DNA of 64,000 nt from Dillenia suffruticosa (lineage: Eukaryota > Streptophyta > Magnoliopsida > Dilleniales > Dilleniaceae): the NCBI GenBank assembly GCA_033439265.1, contig JAVTVX010000015.1, positions 10,001 through 74,000 of the forward strand, in the 5' to 3' direction. This document shows positions 11,425 to 22,959 of this stretch, in pieces. Position 1 is the stretch's first letter; every line of letters starts with the position of its first letter. A program made the position numbers and the translations under genes. Below the pieces are notes generated by a model that was not told where the DNA came from, did not search any database, and saw only the letters and a list, made by a program, of their open reading frames with translations.

Positions 11425-12088
11425 AATAAAAGAATAAGTCAAGTTCATTTAAATTGAATCTTTTCACTGAAATTTTTAATTTTATGTGAAAAAATAAAAT
11501 ATACAATTTAATTAAAACAAAAAATTCAATTTCAAAATTATTATGGAATAACTTTTATCAAGAAACTAGTGTTAACTTTCATAATTCCCACCAGTAACTT
11601 TCAACCGAATTTGGAAACAACACATGTTTGAGACCATTTCTTAATACATAGACTATCACGAAAAACTACTTTCATCCGGTGAAGTTCAAAAAATAAGACA
11701 TAATATATTTATTAGGCCTAACTTTAAAATCCAACTAAGTTCGAGAATACATGATCTTTTGTCACCTTTTTCTATTTCTCTAGCTGACTTACGTTTCTCT
11801 ACTACTCAATTTGTACTTTTAAACAAATGAGCAAACTAATTTATGTATTCTAGCTGTTCCATGAATTTGCAGAGTTCTGAATCTTGGAATGATAAGCCTG
11901 ACGGTCGGTACAAGTACTTCTATAAATCCTTCCTTACTATAATTACTATTACGTCTGCTTATATATATTTTTTATGAGCGGCCCGTGTTTTATTGTTATA
12001 TTTAGTTTTAAATGACTGGTGCTTATACTTCCGCATAAAGTAATAGACTGGTTCACACCATTGGCCTGTATTACCTTTGCTTTACTCT

Positions 12089-12922
12089 TTTTGAAGTCAA
12101 ATTTGACTTAACAGCAAATTGTTTTTTTGGCTCCAATGGAGAATTAGTGATGTTGCATTTGTTGGTTGTCCTTGGAGAGTAAACTTGCAAAAAGCCCATA
12201 AGAGGTGGCTCCGGTTAAAAAGGCAACAACGCTCAAATCAGAAAAAACGGTAAAGGTGAAATAAATGACTAAAAAAGTTTGAGTCTTGTATAATCTCTGT
12301 GTGCTATATATAGAGTTAAGTGTGTGTATCTAGTAGGTTGTCTCTACATAGTATATATAGTATGTGTGGTGAGTCTCATATGCGTTTAGAGGCATAGGAA
12401 ACCCACTTACCTTATGAAGAGATCTTTGGAGATCTTCCAACATTATAGGAATCATAGTCGTAGACTTCTTATAGATTCGTAGTCCACTAAGATAGGAAGT
12501 TTCGATTATTATCTTGGAGAATAGGGAAGTTTTTGTTGTTAGGAGTTTTATTTTCCTTACAGGGAAAGAATGTAATAGATTCGTACCAAAATAAGGAAGG
12601 TTTAATTTGTTAAAGATTTCTTTCCTTATTGGATAATCATGACTAAGAGAACCGTCGTGTAATAGGAATTATCTCTATAGGGACCGAAGCGACTGAGAGG
12701 TTAGAAGGTCGAGAGAAATAAGATGGTGACTGAGAGGGTTTCACTAAGTGTCAATCAAGAAAGATTGTGATCGAGAGACTTAATGGAGAGAGGGAATTAA
12801 CTGTACAAAAATCAAAAGTGTAAGAGTGTTTATCAAGAGACCACTTAATGGTTCATGAGTCTTATGATTATGGGCCTGCCAATACTTTATGATAATAGGC
12901 TGTCAGATCATATACTATTCTT
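12089..12922 (-). repeat. LTR (3') of the 12.1-18.4 kb gypsy element
   Basis: Aligned by eye with 17566-18351 over nearly its full length. Shared strings include AAATTTGACTT near one end, AATCATAGTCGTAGACTTC in the middle and GATTATGGGC / CATATAC near the other. The two copies differ widely, so the insertion is old. The right boundary is good to about 5 bp. Confidence 0.85.
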
Positions 12923-13149
12923 TGCCCTACTCTTAATGTCGTTTCATAGAAAGGGTGTTAGGAGTTGAATTAAAGTTATGTGGAAATTAAATAGACACGA
13001 AAGTGGAGCGGTTTCGATTAAGTGGAAAACTCGATAATGAGCATTAAATATGGGATGTGATGCCTCGATTTTCGTAAACTTTCTTCAATGCATTTTTTAT
13101 CGTTTGGCCTATGATTGGTTACAGACATTGTAGTGCTTTTACCGGTTTA

Positions 13150-14935
13150 CTTTGTTGAGAGAGAGAATTTCTCATTCTAGGGTTTATGAAATTTCTAAGA
13201 TAATCGCGATAGTCAGAATTAGCGAAGTCAAGAGTTTGAGAACCAATGAAAAGTTGAAGGGGGTTGTGAAATCAATAGGTCTAGAAGATGATTTTTATTT
13301 ATGGCTACCCTCAAAAGATGAAAGGGCGAATATGGTGCATGATACCTCATTGCCAATATACTAGGAGTACGTAAAAAGTGTACATTAGGTACGGCCTAAA
13401 GGTGCCCTGGTTAGGTGTTTTGATGGAGATTTTGAGAGATTAGAATATTTTTTTAGCTCTACTAATTCTAAGTGCTTGGCGGTTGATCCTGGTGGTGGTG
13501 AATGTGTTGAGTTTTTGTCACTTAGATTTCAATTTTGAAATTCTGTCTTTTAATTTTTATTTACCGGGGACTAAGGGTTTTACTAGGGGTTCGATTTGTG
13601 TTCAGATGAGACCAGATTTTGGGTGGAGGTTCTTATACAAGGAAAGCATAGATAAGAGTTGGATGAAGAAATTCTTTATTGTGGAATTTAAGAAGAAGGA
13701 GTTGGTGTCGGCATTACCGAGAGCTTTTGGGGAGCCAGTGTGATATTGAAGGCTCCTACCCTTGATGACCAGATGTTGAAGATGGCTGACTTGTTGAGCA
13801 AGAAAGTAAGGATCGAAAGGACTCTTTTGGTTAAGAAGCAGCAACCAGGTAATGAGAATTCGGTGTAAGAAGAGTGTTAAGGATGGAGAAAGTGCCTCAG
13901 GAGAAGGGGCTAGTGACACATGCCCTATTGCTACCCTAGTTCCCAAGAGGAAGAAGAGAAAATTAGTGGTCTCTATCTGAGAAGTTGGAGGCCGTTGAGA
14001 GAAAGGAGCCTTTGGTACCAATTTTGGCTATTGAAGGTGTTGAGAAAGCAAGTGCAGATGTTGGAGCTGCTGATTTTGAGGGGGAGGACACTTCCCCTAG
14101 TGCTCCGGGTATAGGCAAGGAAGAGAGGGGACCAAGGGTTATGACCTTGAGTGTCCTTTCAGAACACATGTTTGTCTGAAAAAGTAAAGGAGAGATACCG
14201 TAGCGATTAGCTATGAGAGTAATTATTTTAGTTACTTAGACATTGTTGAGACGAAGAAATTTGTCGATAGGCTAGATTTTCATCGCTCTGAATTAGAGTT
14301 GAATCGCTTAACCATGGAGCAAGGGAAGAGGTTGTAATTGCTCTTGGGATTCAGGTATACTTCTTTTCTTAGTGTATTGATGAACTTGGTATTTCAATTA
14401 CGATTTATGTGATTTGGTACATTGTGTGTAGACTGCCGCCATGGCCAAATTCCAAATGTTAATGAAGAATCAACTAGTAGGTCATCTAGAGGAAATAACA
14501 GATCATAGGGGCAAGGAAATCTCCCAGTTTCGAGCCGCTCTTGCCCAAAGGGAGAAAGAACAAGAGGAGGGAAGGGTGATAGATACCGCCTTGCACAAAA
14601 AAGAAAAAGAGATAAGGTGGTTAAAAATGAATAGGGATTTTGCGTTTGAGCAGTGCAACGCGGCCCTTACGTAATGTGAGAGGTTGGAGGCTCTACTGAG
14701 TAGGACTGAGACAAGGTGGGTGACTGCCAAGAGGTTGAAGCAAGAAGGGGAGAAATTACTTCTTATCTCAAAGAAGAAGTTTGCAAACCTAAAGGGCAAA
14801 ATCGTGGAGATTCTGGAAAATCATCAGTGTGATTGTCATGAGCTTTCTGATAACCTACATTGTGCGGAAGAAATCATCCGCAAAGCAGAGTTGGGGGAGT
14901 GCTTGGTAAACAATGCTGGTGGTGCTGACATTTAA
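13150..14935 (+). pseudogene. antisense ORF (aORF) of gypsy element, coiled-coil, broken
   Basis: The plus strand carries an interrupted reading frame opposite in direction to the element's gag-protease. Its first part (13152-13362, then about 13483-13740 in another frame) has a segment, VVVNVLSFCHLDFNFEIL, that recurs in the antisense ORF of the element at 22.2-28.9 kb. The second part (14441-14932, one internal stop at 14672-14674) is rich in Glu, Lys, Arg and Gln with heptad-like spacing and is predicted coiled coil. Function is unknown. Antisense ORFs of this kind are known in Tat-lineage retrotransposons, and this assignment rests on position and the shared motif. Confidence 0.6.
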
Positions 14936-15659
14936 ATGCCAGGTCCAAGTCTAGCCAATGCTTATGGGATTGGTTTTTCCCAGGAAGTAGTTGATGCAAG
15001 CGCCCACGTCATTGCTTTCCTAACTGGTTTCGAGGGTCTACGATAGAGGCCTGCTCCTACTCTATCTCCTTAGTTATCACACATGAACTTTTTAGTTTTC
15101 TTTTCTTGATGTACCTTGTTTCTGGATTCTATATTCTTCATCTTGTGTGAATGTCATATGAGTTTTCCCAAATTCATCTTTTCCCTTTAATTACTTTGAT
15201 CATGTAGAGAGTAGAACAACTCGATCGTTGGGCTGTTCATGGCCCTATGATAACCGTGAGGGCATGTATGGAGATAGAGACATAATTCGTAGACAATACT
15301 GTTGAGAGGAAGAGAACTAGACCATTCCTTTATGTTTACACTCGTGTAGGGCGTGGTGCTAAGAGAATTCCCAATAAAACTTAGAATCGAGGGAATTCCT
15401 ATATAGCAAATATAATTGAGAGCATATCCAAAGAATGTTCGGCGTGTGGTGTGGAGCCAAGAAACTAAGTTGTAGGGTCAAGCAAGTAACCTAGGGTGTA
15501 GAACCAAGAGAGTAAGTACGGAATCCATGAGAGTTATGGAGCTGAGACCTAGTGTTAGCAACCCATGCAATGCATGGAGTTGAGAGATAGTGGGAGAACC
15601 CATTCGAGAGTGAAATCCCATATATTAGTTTTTGCTAGTCGAAACTCATAGAAATATGA

Positions 15660-17110
15660 TAAAATCAATCCAAAATCGAAAGAACGAAGTAGTAATAATA
15701 AGAAGTTGTCACTATAATTAATAGTAGGTAGAGATCACTAAGTTGGGACTTTCGATGGATCCGGATCACATTCGAGTGTTCTGATGCCAAGAGGTGTTCT
15801 AAACTTGAACTATATGTGTTCGGTACTTGGCAATGCTTCCAAATCATCCAGCCTAGGGTGGCCCAAGATGGCATTATAGGGAGATGTCAATTTCACCACA
15901 TTGAACGTAATTGTGGAGGTGGAGTGATTAAGTAATGCTCCCAAAGTTACCGGCAGCTCGATAGTGCCTTCGGGGTATACCTACTTATCAGAGAGTCCTT
16001 TCAATGGGCCAGCGTGAGATTAGAGATCGGTGTAGTTGAAGCCCATTTGTTGGAATACTTTCTAATAGAGGATGTCGCAGACTACTCCTTGATTGACAAA
16101 GATTTTTTTGATAGTGAAATGCCCTATCATAGTGGTAACAACATGAGGATCGTGTTGTACTAAACCAACTCTCACTAGTTCCTCGTCGTCAAAACCGATC
16201 GTTGGTCTTTTCCTCTTCTTCCCCTTCTCAGTGCGAGTAGTAAGAACTTTCTTGGAAGATGGTGTCTCTAGTCTCTGAAATACCAGAGTAACCTAATAGT
16301 CAACTGAGCATTGCGAAGGATCTTCTCTCTATACTTCAAGAATGACCCCTTGGGGCTAGTTCCAGACAGCACCTGTGACTGGGGGTTTTGCTGATTCAAT
16401 GTGTCTCATTTTCGGTTGATCCCTTTCTCCCTATCTCTGCAGGGGATTACCTCCTCGTCTCACATCAATGAATCTCTGCAGCCTTCCTTCCCTGACTAAA
16501 GTTTCAAACTCATCCTTCATTCTTCGACACTCATCCGTTATGTGGCCATGTTCTCGATAAACATTGCAATACCGAGTTTTGTCTCATTTGGAGTCATCCC
16601 CCCTTGAGGGAGGAGGCCAATTGACATAAGATCGGTTTTTGATTTGCATCAAGATCTACCTAAACGTGTAGTTCAAAGGGGTGTTATTAGTAAACCTGTA
16701 AGGGTGTAGAGGTCCTACTCGAGTACTTTTCAATGATGGCTGGCACGGCGGAGGTCGATTGCACTCATTCCTTTCTTGCCCACTTCAACGTTTATTAAAT
16801 GCTTTGACTTCTTTAACGGTGATGTACTTCTCAGCTCAAGCATAAAACTCTTGAATAACTATCACAAAATGGCGGCGTGGTCTCTGAAGTCAGCAGTGCC
16901 ATCGTACATCTCCATAGGAGAAGGATGACATTGCATGGTATTGGCTCGGTGACAAATGTATGACCAAACGGAGAAAAGTTAGGGATGTAATGGTCAGGGT
17001 CGTCTTGTCTTGCATTATCTCACTGGAATTCAGCAGCTACAAGCTCTTCAACTTGCTTTTTCAGATCCTCCAGCTCCCATCGAGATGTTACCAAAGGCTT
17101 TGGGCGTATG
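15660..17110 (-). pseudogene. gag-protease remnant of gypsy element
   Basis: Read on the minus strand: gag start region (EDLKKQVEELVAAEFQ, then PFGHTFVTEPIP), MEMYDGTADFRDHAAIL, then a jump that removes most of the capsid to a block ending in KEVKAFNKR. A histidine/cysteine motif follows (YCNVYREHGHITDEC). The protease region has IGFDDEELVRV, an active-site region FVNQG where related elements have an Asp, and SPYNAILGHPRLDDLEALPS. Many stop codons and frameshifts make it non-functional. Confidence 0.75.
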
Positions 17111-17544
17111 CGGGGCTATAGTCTACATGAACGTGAGTACACCGTCTTCTCAGTAGAAGATGAAGCTTCGTGTCAAAGAATGCGACTGATTTCTTCTAAC
17201 TATTTACTCATCCCATATATCCAGAACTCTAGTTTTTCCATCTGAAATGGTGGACCTGGTTAGGAGAAGCAAGTGCGGGGGGAGGAGCTAGATAGGTTTG
17301 AGGTTGAATTGTAGGAGATTGGAGATCTCTAAGCGGGGGTGATTCAGTCGGATGTTAAGAGCAGGGGGCTGAAGTGTCTGGCCGTTTAGTGGGGGGTAAG
17401 TCCGTCGGATTGGACGTTTGTCCTCCCACTTTGGATATCAACTTGGAGGTGTTATCTCCGTTCTTTATTTTCTGCAACATGGTGGTCTTAGGGGGAAAGA
17501 TTGAAATAGGGGGGTGTAAGCATCCTTGGGTGATCAATCAGTCG

Positions 17545-17564
17545 TTTCTAGAAACGATGCCAAT
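17545..17564 (-). other. primer-binding site of gypsy element
   Basis: On the minus strand, just inside the 5' LTR, TTGGCATCGTTTCTAGAAAC resembles the primer-binding sites starting TTGGCGCCGT that are common in plant gypsy elements. The GCGCC to GCATC change fits CpG decay. Confidence 0.6.
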
Positions 17565-17565
17565 C

Positions 17566-18351
17566 TGTTGAAACCAAATTTGACTTCACATTAAATCGTA
17601 CTTCTGGTTGAACGAGAAACTAGTGATGTTGTGTTTACTAGATTGTTTTCGGAGAGTAGACCTACAAAAACCCATCGAAGGTAACTCCAACGGTGGAGAC
17701 TCAGACACTCATGTCAGAAAAAGCAGTCAAAGATGAATGAACAACTAAAAGAGTCTGAACCTTGTGAGTCTATGCGTATCTGATAGGTTATTTCTGTATA
17801 ATATATATAGCATGTGTGATGAGTCTCGTATGCATTTAGTCGTAGAAACCCTACTTATCTTGTCGAGAGATCTCTAGGGATCTTCCAAAATTGCAAGAAT
17901 CATAGTCGTAGACTTCCTATAGATTCAGAGTTCTCTAAAATAAGAAAATTTTAGTTATCGTGGAGAATAAGGAAGTCTCCATCAAACTTCCTTATAGAGA
18001 GAAATCGCAATAGATTTGTACCAAAATAAGTAAGGTTTAAATTTGTTAAAATTTTTTTATCAGATAATCATGACTAAGATATCTATCACATAATAGGAAT
18101 TATCTCTGCAGGGATCGAAGGGACCGAGAGGTCAGAAAGTCGAGAGAAGTAAGATAATAACTAAAAGAGTTTCACCGAGTGTTGGCGTAGAAAGATAGCA
18201 ATTGAGAGACTTAGGTGGAGAGAGGGACTTCAACTGTACAAAAATCAAGCATAAGAGTGTTTACTAAGAGACTGTTTTCCGATTCGCAGAGCTTACGATT
18301 ATGGGCTTGCCGATACTTCATGATAATGGACTATTGAACCATATACCATCA
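17566..18351 (-). repeat. LTR (5') of the 12.1-18.4 kb gypsy element
   Basis: Begins TGTTGAAACC and ends CCATATACCATCA on the plus strand, so it has TG...CA termini. It is the partner of the LTR at 12089-12922. Confidence 0.85.
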
Positions 18352-19494
18352 ATTCTTAACACTAATTAAAAGACTTAGCAAGGGAAAAACAAGGGCTGTT
18401 CTTTTAATTTGTATTTTACTTAAATTTGAAATTAGAATTTTTATTATAGGGAATAGTTTTAAGTGATTTCAGTTCAACTCTTAACTTTAATTTCTGGTAT
18501 GAACCACTTATCGCGATGCTTTCCTGTTCATTCACTTCGATTTTGTAGAATTTTTAATGCTTGTATGCTTGGGTAGTCACTTCAAAGATATTTACATGTT
18601 CAGTCACCATAACGATTCTTTCCACTTTGTCCATTTTATCCTCTTCGTACGTTTAGTCACCATAACGATCCTTTTTGTTTACCACTATGTCCAATTTATC
18701 CTATATTAGTACGTAAGTTTTGGAAATGAAGAAGTGGCGATTGCTAAAAATTTTGGGCTTGCTCAAAATTTATCCTATATTCATGTGGTTCTGTTTCTTT
18801 TACGGAGTTCCGAGTCAGTGAATAGGACATGGAAATTAGACCTAATGTCTTTTTAATACTTCAATCTCGATCACCAAATTATTGCAGCCAATGTGAATCG
18901 CATTAATAATTATTGCTGCATGTCGAGATACTTTCCTAATCAAATTAGTACCATCCATGTAGTCACGTATGTTTAAACAAGCGTACCACCAGCTCTTAAA
19001 ATTTATTTAATTTTATATTATTCGTCGTGTTGCCCAATTGAAACTTGAAATCTCCTGAGATTAATCCGGAATGACCTTGCTTCCTTGCTTCATTTTTTAT
19101 TGAAAGCATTTGCAGGGCACGTGAGATCCGACTAGCTATATATACAACAGGCTTATTGGGAATACATAAGTTTCAATTAAAATCTACGTTGAGCAGGGCC
19201 TCATTGACAGGATAACGTCCAAACCATAGCACATCCAGACGAACACAAACAGCAGGTCGATTGAAGAAAAACGAGACAATGTGAAGAAGGGTTATGAATG
19301 CTTTGGATCGATCCCGATGGACTTGAGAGATTCAACACGAGGTTTGCTGTAACGGAAAGCAAGGATTAATTTAATCTGATAAATATATATAAAAATGAAA
19401 TATTTTGAAGCATAAATAAGTATATGTTTGGGCTTGGAACCGAGCGGATATACAATTTTTACAAATTCTGGGGATTTCTAGATGCCACCCTACC
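18352..19494. other. intergenic, no gene; short internal duplication
   Basis: A roughly 60-bp diverged direct duplication lies at about 18600-18720 (shared strings TAGTCACCATAACGAT and TTTATCCT). The rest is unremarkable, and the right end should be the 3' flank of the MLRQ-like gene. Confidence 0.5.
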
Positions 19495-20139
19495 CTACCT
19501 GACAAATGGGTCCCCGCGGATGGGATTAGGAACAGCATTATGGAGAGAGGAGTCCTGAATGTGGGCCACCTTTCGGAAGAAGGAGCGATTGATGAAACTT
19601 TGTGCTTTGTCCTCGACGAGGTCCGGCTCCACCACTTCCGGTAGAGTCTCCCGCTTGTCTTTCCTCACCCAGACTCCCGGGCAATGCTTCAGCTGCTGCT
19701 TCGCTGTGTGCAACCCAAAGCTCACAGACACCACTATCATTCCAAGTGCCGCAAAAACCGGTACATAGTCCCCCTTCAGCAATTCCCTAATGAAAAGACA
19801 TGTGACTGTCATACGAGTGGTGTTGTGTGAGGTGAGGATCAAAAAAGACGAATTCTCTATTTGAAAAAGAAGAGAAATCATCACATAGCCCGAACAAGCG
19901 AAACATCTAAGATTTAATTTGAAAGTAATCCAGGCTGACCTTGGCTTATTGTAGTGTTGTTGATCTTGGCTGTAGTCAACTATAGTGGACAAGGGCCTTG
20001 TCCATGATCCGGATCTCCCTGCCAACGGCTTTGACGAGGACACGACACTCTCTTTATTCGTGTTACGTCCTTCACCATAGCATGTTGCAGTTGCAGGTCC
20101 CCCCCTCCGGCCCCACTCCCTAGATGATCGGTGACTCAT
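19495..20139 (-). CDS. MLRQ/NDUFA4-like (B12D-related) small membrane protein
   Basis: Two exons, 19940-20139 and 19495-19786, join across a GT-AG intron inside an Arg codon to give 163 aa. Residues 68-163 match a plant family annotated as NADH-ubiquinone reductase complex I MLRQ subunit-like: one hydrophobic helix at about 74-95 (YVPVFAALGMIVVSVSFGLH), then TAKQQLKHCPGVWV, KRETLPEVVEP, FFRKVAHIQD and a C-terminal PNPIRGDPFVR. Such proteins are thought to sit in the inner mitochondrial membrane with the bulk of the chain on one side. The first 66 residues, rich in Ser, Arg and Gly, are unusual and could be a targeting peptide or part of an alternative first exon. The ATG at 20139 was chosen because the frame upstream passes through a likely intron/UTR. 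The C-terminal half is secure; the N-terminus is less so. Confidence 0.8.
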   Translation of the reverse strand: MSHRSSREWGRRGGPATATCYGEGRNTNKESVVSSSKPLAGRSGSWTRPLSTIVDYSQDQQHYNKPRSAWITFKLNLRCFACSGYVMISLLFQIENSSFLILTSHNTTRMTVTCLFIRELLKGDYVPVFAALGMIVVSVSFGLHTAKQQLKHCPGVWVRKDKRETLPEVVEPDLVEDKAQSFINRSFFRKVAHIQDSSLHNAVPNPIRGDPFVR

Positions 20140-20423
20140 TGCCCCATAGGATCTCCACCATATAATTTGTCTCGGCTGTTTATCATAACAGAAGAACAAA
20201 GAGATCAAATATTAATTAAAGCATCAGAAAAAGTAAATAAATAACAGAGCAAAAAAGCAACACATGAGCCGGCATAAGCGCCCCGTACAACTGTTTGCCT
20301 CAAAGCCATAGATTTGAATCGCGGACCACAGAAACAAACAAACTTAAACGCAAGTTAAGAAGCGACCCAGAGTATTTATGGCAGGCAACTCGAGCAAACA
20401 CACTTGAGCGGAAGATATTAAAC

Positions 20424-20666
20424 CCCTCTGCGCTTTGCTTGTTGCTGCTGTCTTTGGACTTGAGATTCTATCTTATCTGGAGAAGGGTAAGCAATAAGTA
20501 TTTCATAAATAAATTAGAGAGCAAAAACAAGGACGATTCTGGACCTCTCTGCTCTTTGCTTGATGCTGCTGGCTTTGGATTTGAGATTCTATCTAATCTA
20601 AAGAAGCGTAAGCATATATTACTTCATAAATAAATTAAAAGAGCAAAAGCAGGGACGATTCTAGAT
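20424..20666. repeat. ~121-bp tandem duplication
   Basis: Two adjacent copies, starting near 20426 and 20547, share CTCTGC-CTTTGCTTG, GAGATTCTATCT, TTCATAAATAAATTA and GGACGATTCT. They lie just upstream of the MLRQ-like gene and may fall in its promoter or 5' UTR. Confidence 0.85.
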
Positions 20667-20960
20667 CCACCCAGATCAATCCGCGTGTTGTTGTTTGATG
20701 GACCCTGGTGCACCCAAACCTACCTAGCACAAGCCACTTGTCATTTCCGTGACGTCTAAGTTGCACTGTAATCCCAGAATAAGAAGGTTATGGAAGCAAC
20801 GTGTAACCTACAGATATTGGGACGAACTTTTACTAGCCGCTGAGATATCAAAGATCACATGAGGGATAAAAGGAAATTTTTAATATTAGAGTCGCATGGG
20901 GTTTTAGTTTATTAGTTATTAGTTATTTTTTTTAATAAATAAGAAGTGGTATTAAGGAAT

Positions 20961-21248
20961 TGTAACAACTACTAATCATAGAGTTAGTAGTTAATCATAG
21001 TTAATAGGAATAATTAGTAGTTAATTGTAATTGTTAGATTAGTTAGTAGTTAACAAGTTTGGTTAGTAGAATTAGTATAAATAGTAATCTCTAAAACATG
21101 TAATGGCATATATTGAAGTTGTATTGAAATTCCTCTCTCCCCTGTATTCTCTTCCTCTCTCTATCTTCTCCCCCTAATCTCTCTTTCTATCTCTTGATTT
21201 CACTCCCTCTTCCTCTCTTTCTTTATTTTCTTGAGTTGGTTCATGACA
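20961..21248 (+). repeat. left LTR of TRIM-like element
   Basis: Begins TGTAACAACTACTAA and ends GGTTCATGACA. It has a CT-rich 3' half. Confidence 0.85.
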
Positions 21249-21909
21249 AATTGGTATCACAGTATACAAATCCTTGGTTAAAAAATGATAAAAGAAATTG
21301 GATGTGAAGCCATTGAAAAAGAAGTTTTGTATGAAACCTTGGAAGAATATCTCAAAAGGCAAGAAATTAAAATACAAGAATTTCATGCACATATTGATAA
21401 GAAAATGGATGAACAAGATTGAAAATTGGACGCTTTTATGGCAAGTCTTGATGACAAATTCAACATTTTATTGAAGATATTTGGTATCGATGAAAATATC
21501 AACATTTTGATTAAAAGAGAGCAAGAAGATTAAAAAAAATTGGAAAGCAATGAAACAAATCAAATGGCAAATGAAACAATATCAAAACCTATGGAAGAAC
21601 AAGGGTCTTGCATGTCCAAAAAAGAAGTTGATGGTAGGTTCTCGCTAATTTCTTCAAAGATTGAATTTTTTGTGTTCATCGAACAAAATTCTTCACCAAA
21701 AAGAAGTTCAAAAAAACTCTCTTTCAAGTTTCCTCATCTCTATTTTTCTCCTATTATTCTAATTGCAATTCAAGTTACACTCATTATTCGTCTCCATCAC
21801 CTTATCTTTCAACATAAATGCAAGTCTTTGTACAAGATTTATGGATTCAAATCTCAATTCTTGATTTTCCATCTTTGAGGACAATGATGTCTTTAAAGGA
21901 CGGAAATAT

Positions 21910-22187
21910 TGTAACAACTACTAACCATAGGATTAGTAGTTAATAGAAATAGTTAGTGGTTAATTGTGATTGTTAGATTAATTAGTAGTTAACAAATTTG
22001 GTTAATAGAATTAGTATAAATAGTAGTCTCTAAAACATATAATAGGATATATTGAAATTGTATTGAAATTCATCTCTCCATTGTATTCTCTTCCTCTCTC
22101 TATCTTCTCCCCCTAATCTCTCTTTCTTTCTCTTGATTTCACTCCCTCTTCCTCTCTTTCTTTATTTTCTTGAGTTGGTTCATGATA
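21910..22187 (+). repeat. right LTR of TRIM-like element
   Basis: Partner of 20961-21248. It is highly similar over its length, and more so than the LTR pairs of the larger elements here, so this insertion is probably younger. Confidence 0.85.
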
Positions 22188-22203
22188 GGAGTTTAAGAGG
22201 TAA

Positions 22204-22930
22204 TGAAACACGGTCCAAATGCTTATTATCATAATATTTGAAATCCATCGAGTTCACGGCTTCGCGAGGCGAGATACACTGAAATATATCCTTAATATGG
22301 GATATATCTTTCAAATAGATAAACACAATCCACTCTCTCGATACCTATCGACATGATCCTTTTCAGTTAGTAAACTGAATAGCTCAAACACCCTTTCGAT
22401 ACTCAGTATTACTATTTGATCAACTAAAATAATATTTATCTTTTCCTAAAATCGTAGAAACCATATCCCATAATTAGAATTGAGATCTTTAACTGCTATC
22501 GATAAGGAAAAAAATCTTTGTAACAGCCCGAACTTTTCTAACTGATAGAATTCTAAATCTCTTAAAAATCTTTCATTACGAATCCCATAATCTTGGAACA
22601 CTTTCCTAAGGAAACTAGAATTTCTATACCCCGGAGGTGTACGAGACTGACTGTGCATGCATACTATATATATATATATCACGAAAGCCATCGGCCAGAT
22701 ATGTTCTATTGACTTTACACTTAATATACAAAAGGCAACACAGAGTTTTCTTGCTCTTTCCGTTTGTTTCTCTTTCGAAAACTACTCTTTAATTTGAGCG
22801 TTAAAGTTTCCTCCGCTAAAGTACTTTATGGCTACATTTTGCATATCTAACCATCAAGAACACCCGACGACTATTTATCTTGTTTGAATCAATGGAGCTA
22901 CCACCTGTGGAGCGAGACCGACCTCCAACA
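22204..22930 (+). repeat. 5' LTR of the 22.2-28.9 kb gypsy element
   Basis: Aligned by eye with 28201-28921. Shared strings include ATTTGATCAACTAAA, CCCATAATTAG, AACTGCTATCGATAA and CATCAAGAAC, and both end CCTCCAACA. Confidence 0.85.
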
Positions 22931-22932
22931 AA

Positions 22933-22951
22933 TTAGCACCGTTCATGGGAA
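22933..22951 (+). other. primer-binding site of gypsy element
   Basis: TTAGCACCGTTCATGGGAA starts two bases after the LTR. It is a decayed version of the TTGGCGCCGT-type site and matches the site of the element at 12.1-18.4 kb in kind. Confidence 0.6.
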
Positions 22952-22959
22952 ACAGATTA

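Larger units (their letters stand above)
12089..18351 (-). mobile_element. non-autonomous Ty3/gypsy (Tat-like) element with antisense ORF
   Basis: The 6.3 kb element is oriented to the minus strand. Its 5' LTR is 17566-18351, primer-binding site 17545-17564, gag-protease about 17110-15660, then an antisense (plus-strand) coiled-coil ORF about 13150-14935, and its 3' LTR 12089 to about 12922. A purine-rich stretch (AGAGTAGGGCAAAGAA read on the minus strand) next to the 3' LTR fits a polypurine tract. Possible 5-bp target duplications are ACTCT (12084-12088) and ATTCT (18352-18356). No reverse transcriptase, RNase H or integrase motif is present. The arrangement of sense gag-protease and an antisense ORF near the 3' LTR recalls the Tat lineage (Grande, RIRE2, Ogre relatives). 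Many stops show it is old. Confidence 0.8.
20961..22187 (+). mobile_element. TRIM-like miniature LTR retrotransposon
   Basis: Two similar LTRs (20961-21248 and 21910-22187) enclose only about 660 bp. A primer-binding site TTGGTATCACAG (21251-21262, complementary to initiator tRNA-Met apart from small changes) starts two bases after the left LTR. A purine-rich AAAGGACGGAAAT precedes the right LTR. The 5-bp flanks are GGAAT and GGAGT. The interior has only short, stop-ridden frames rich in Lys, Glu and Ile with a coiled-coil look, perhaps a gag remnant. It has no pol and must have been moved in trans. Confidence 0.85.
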
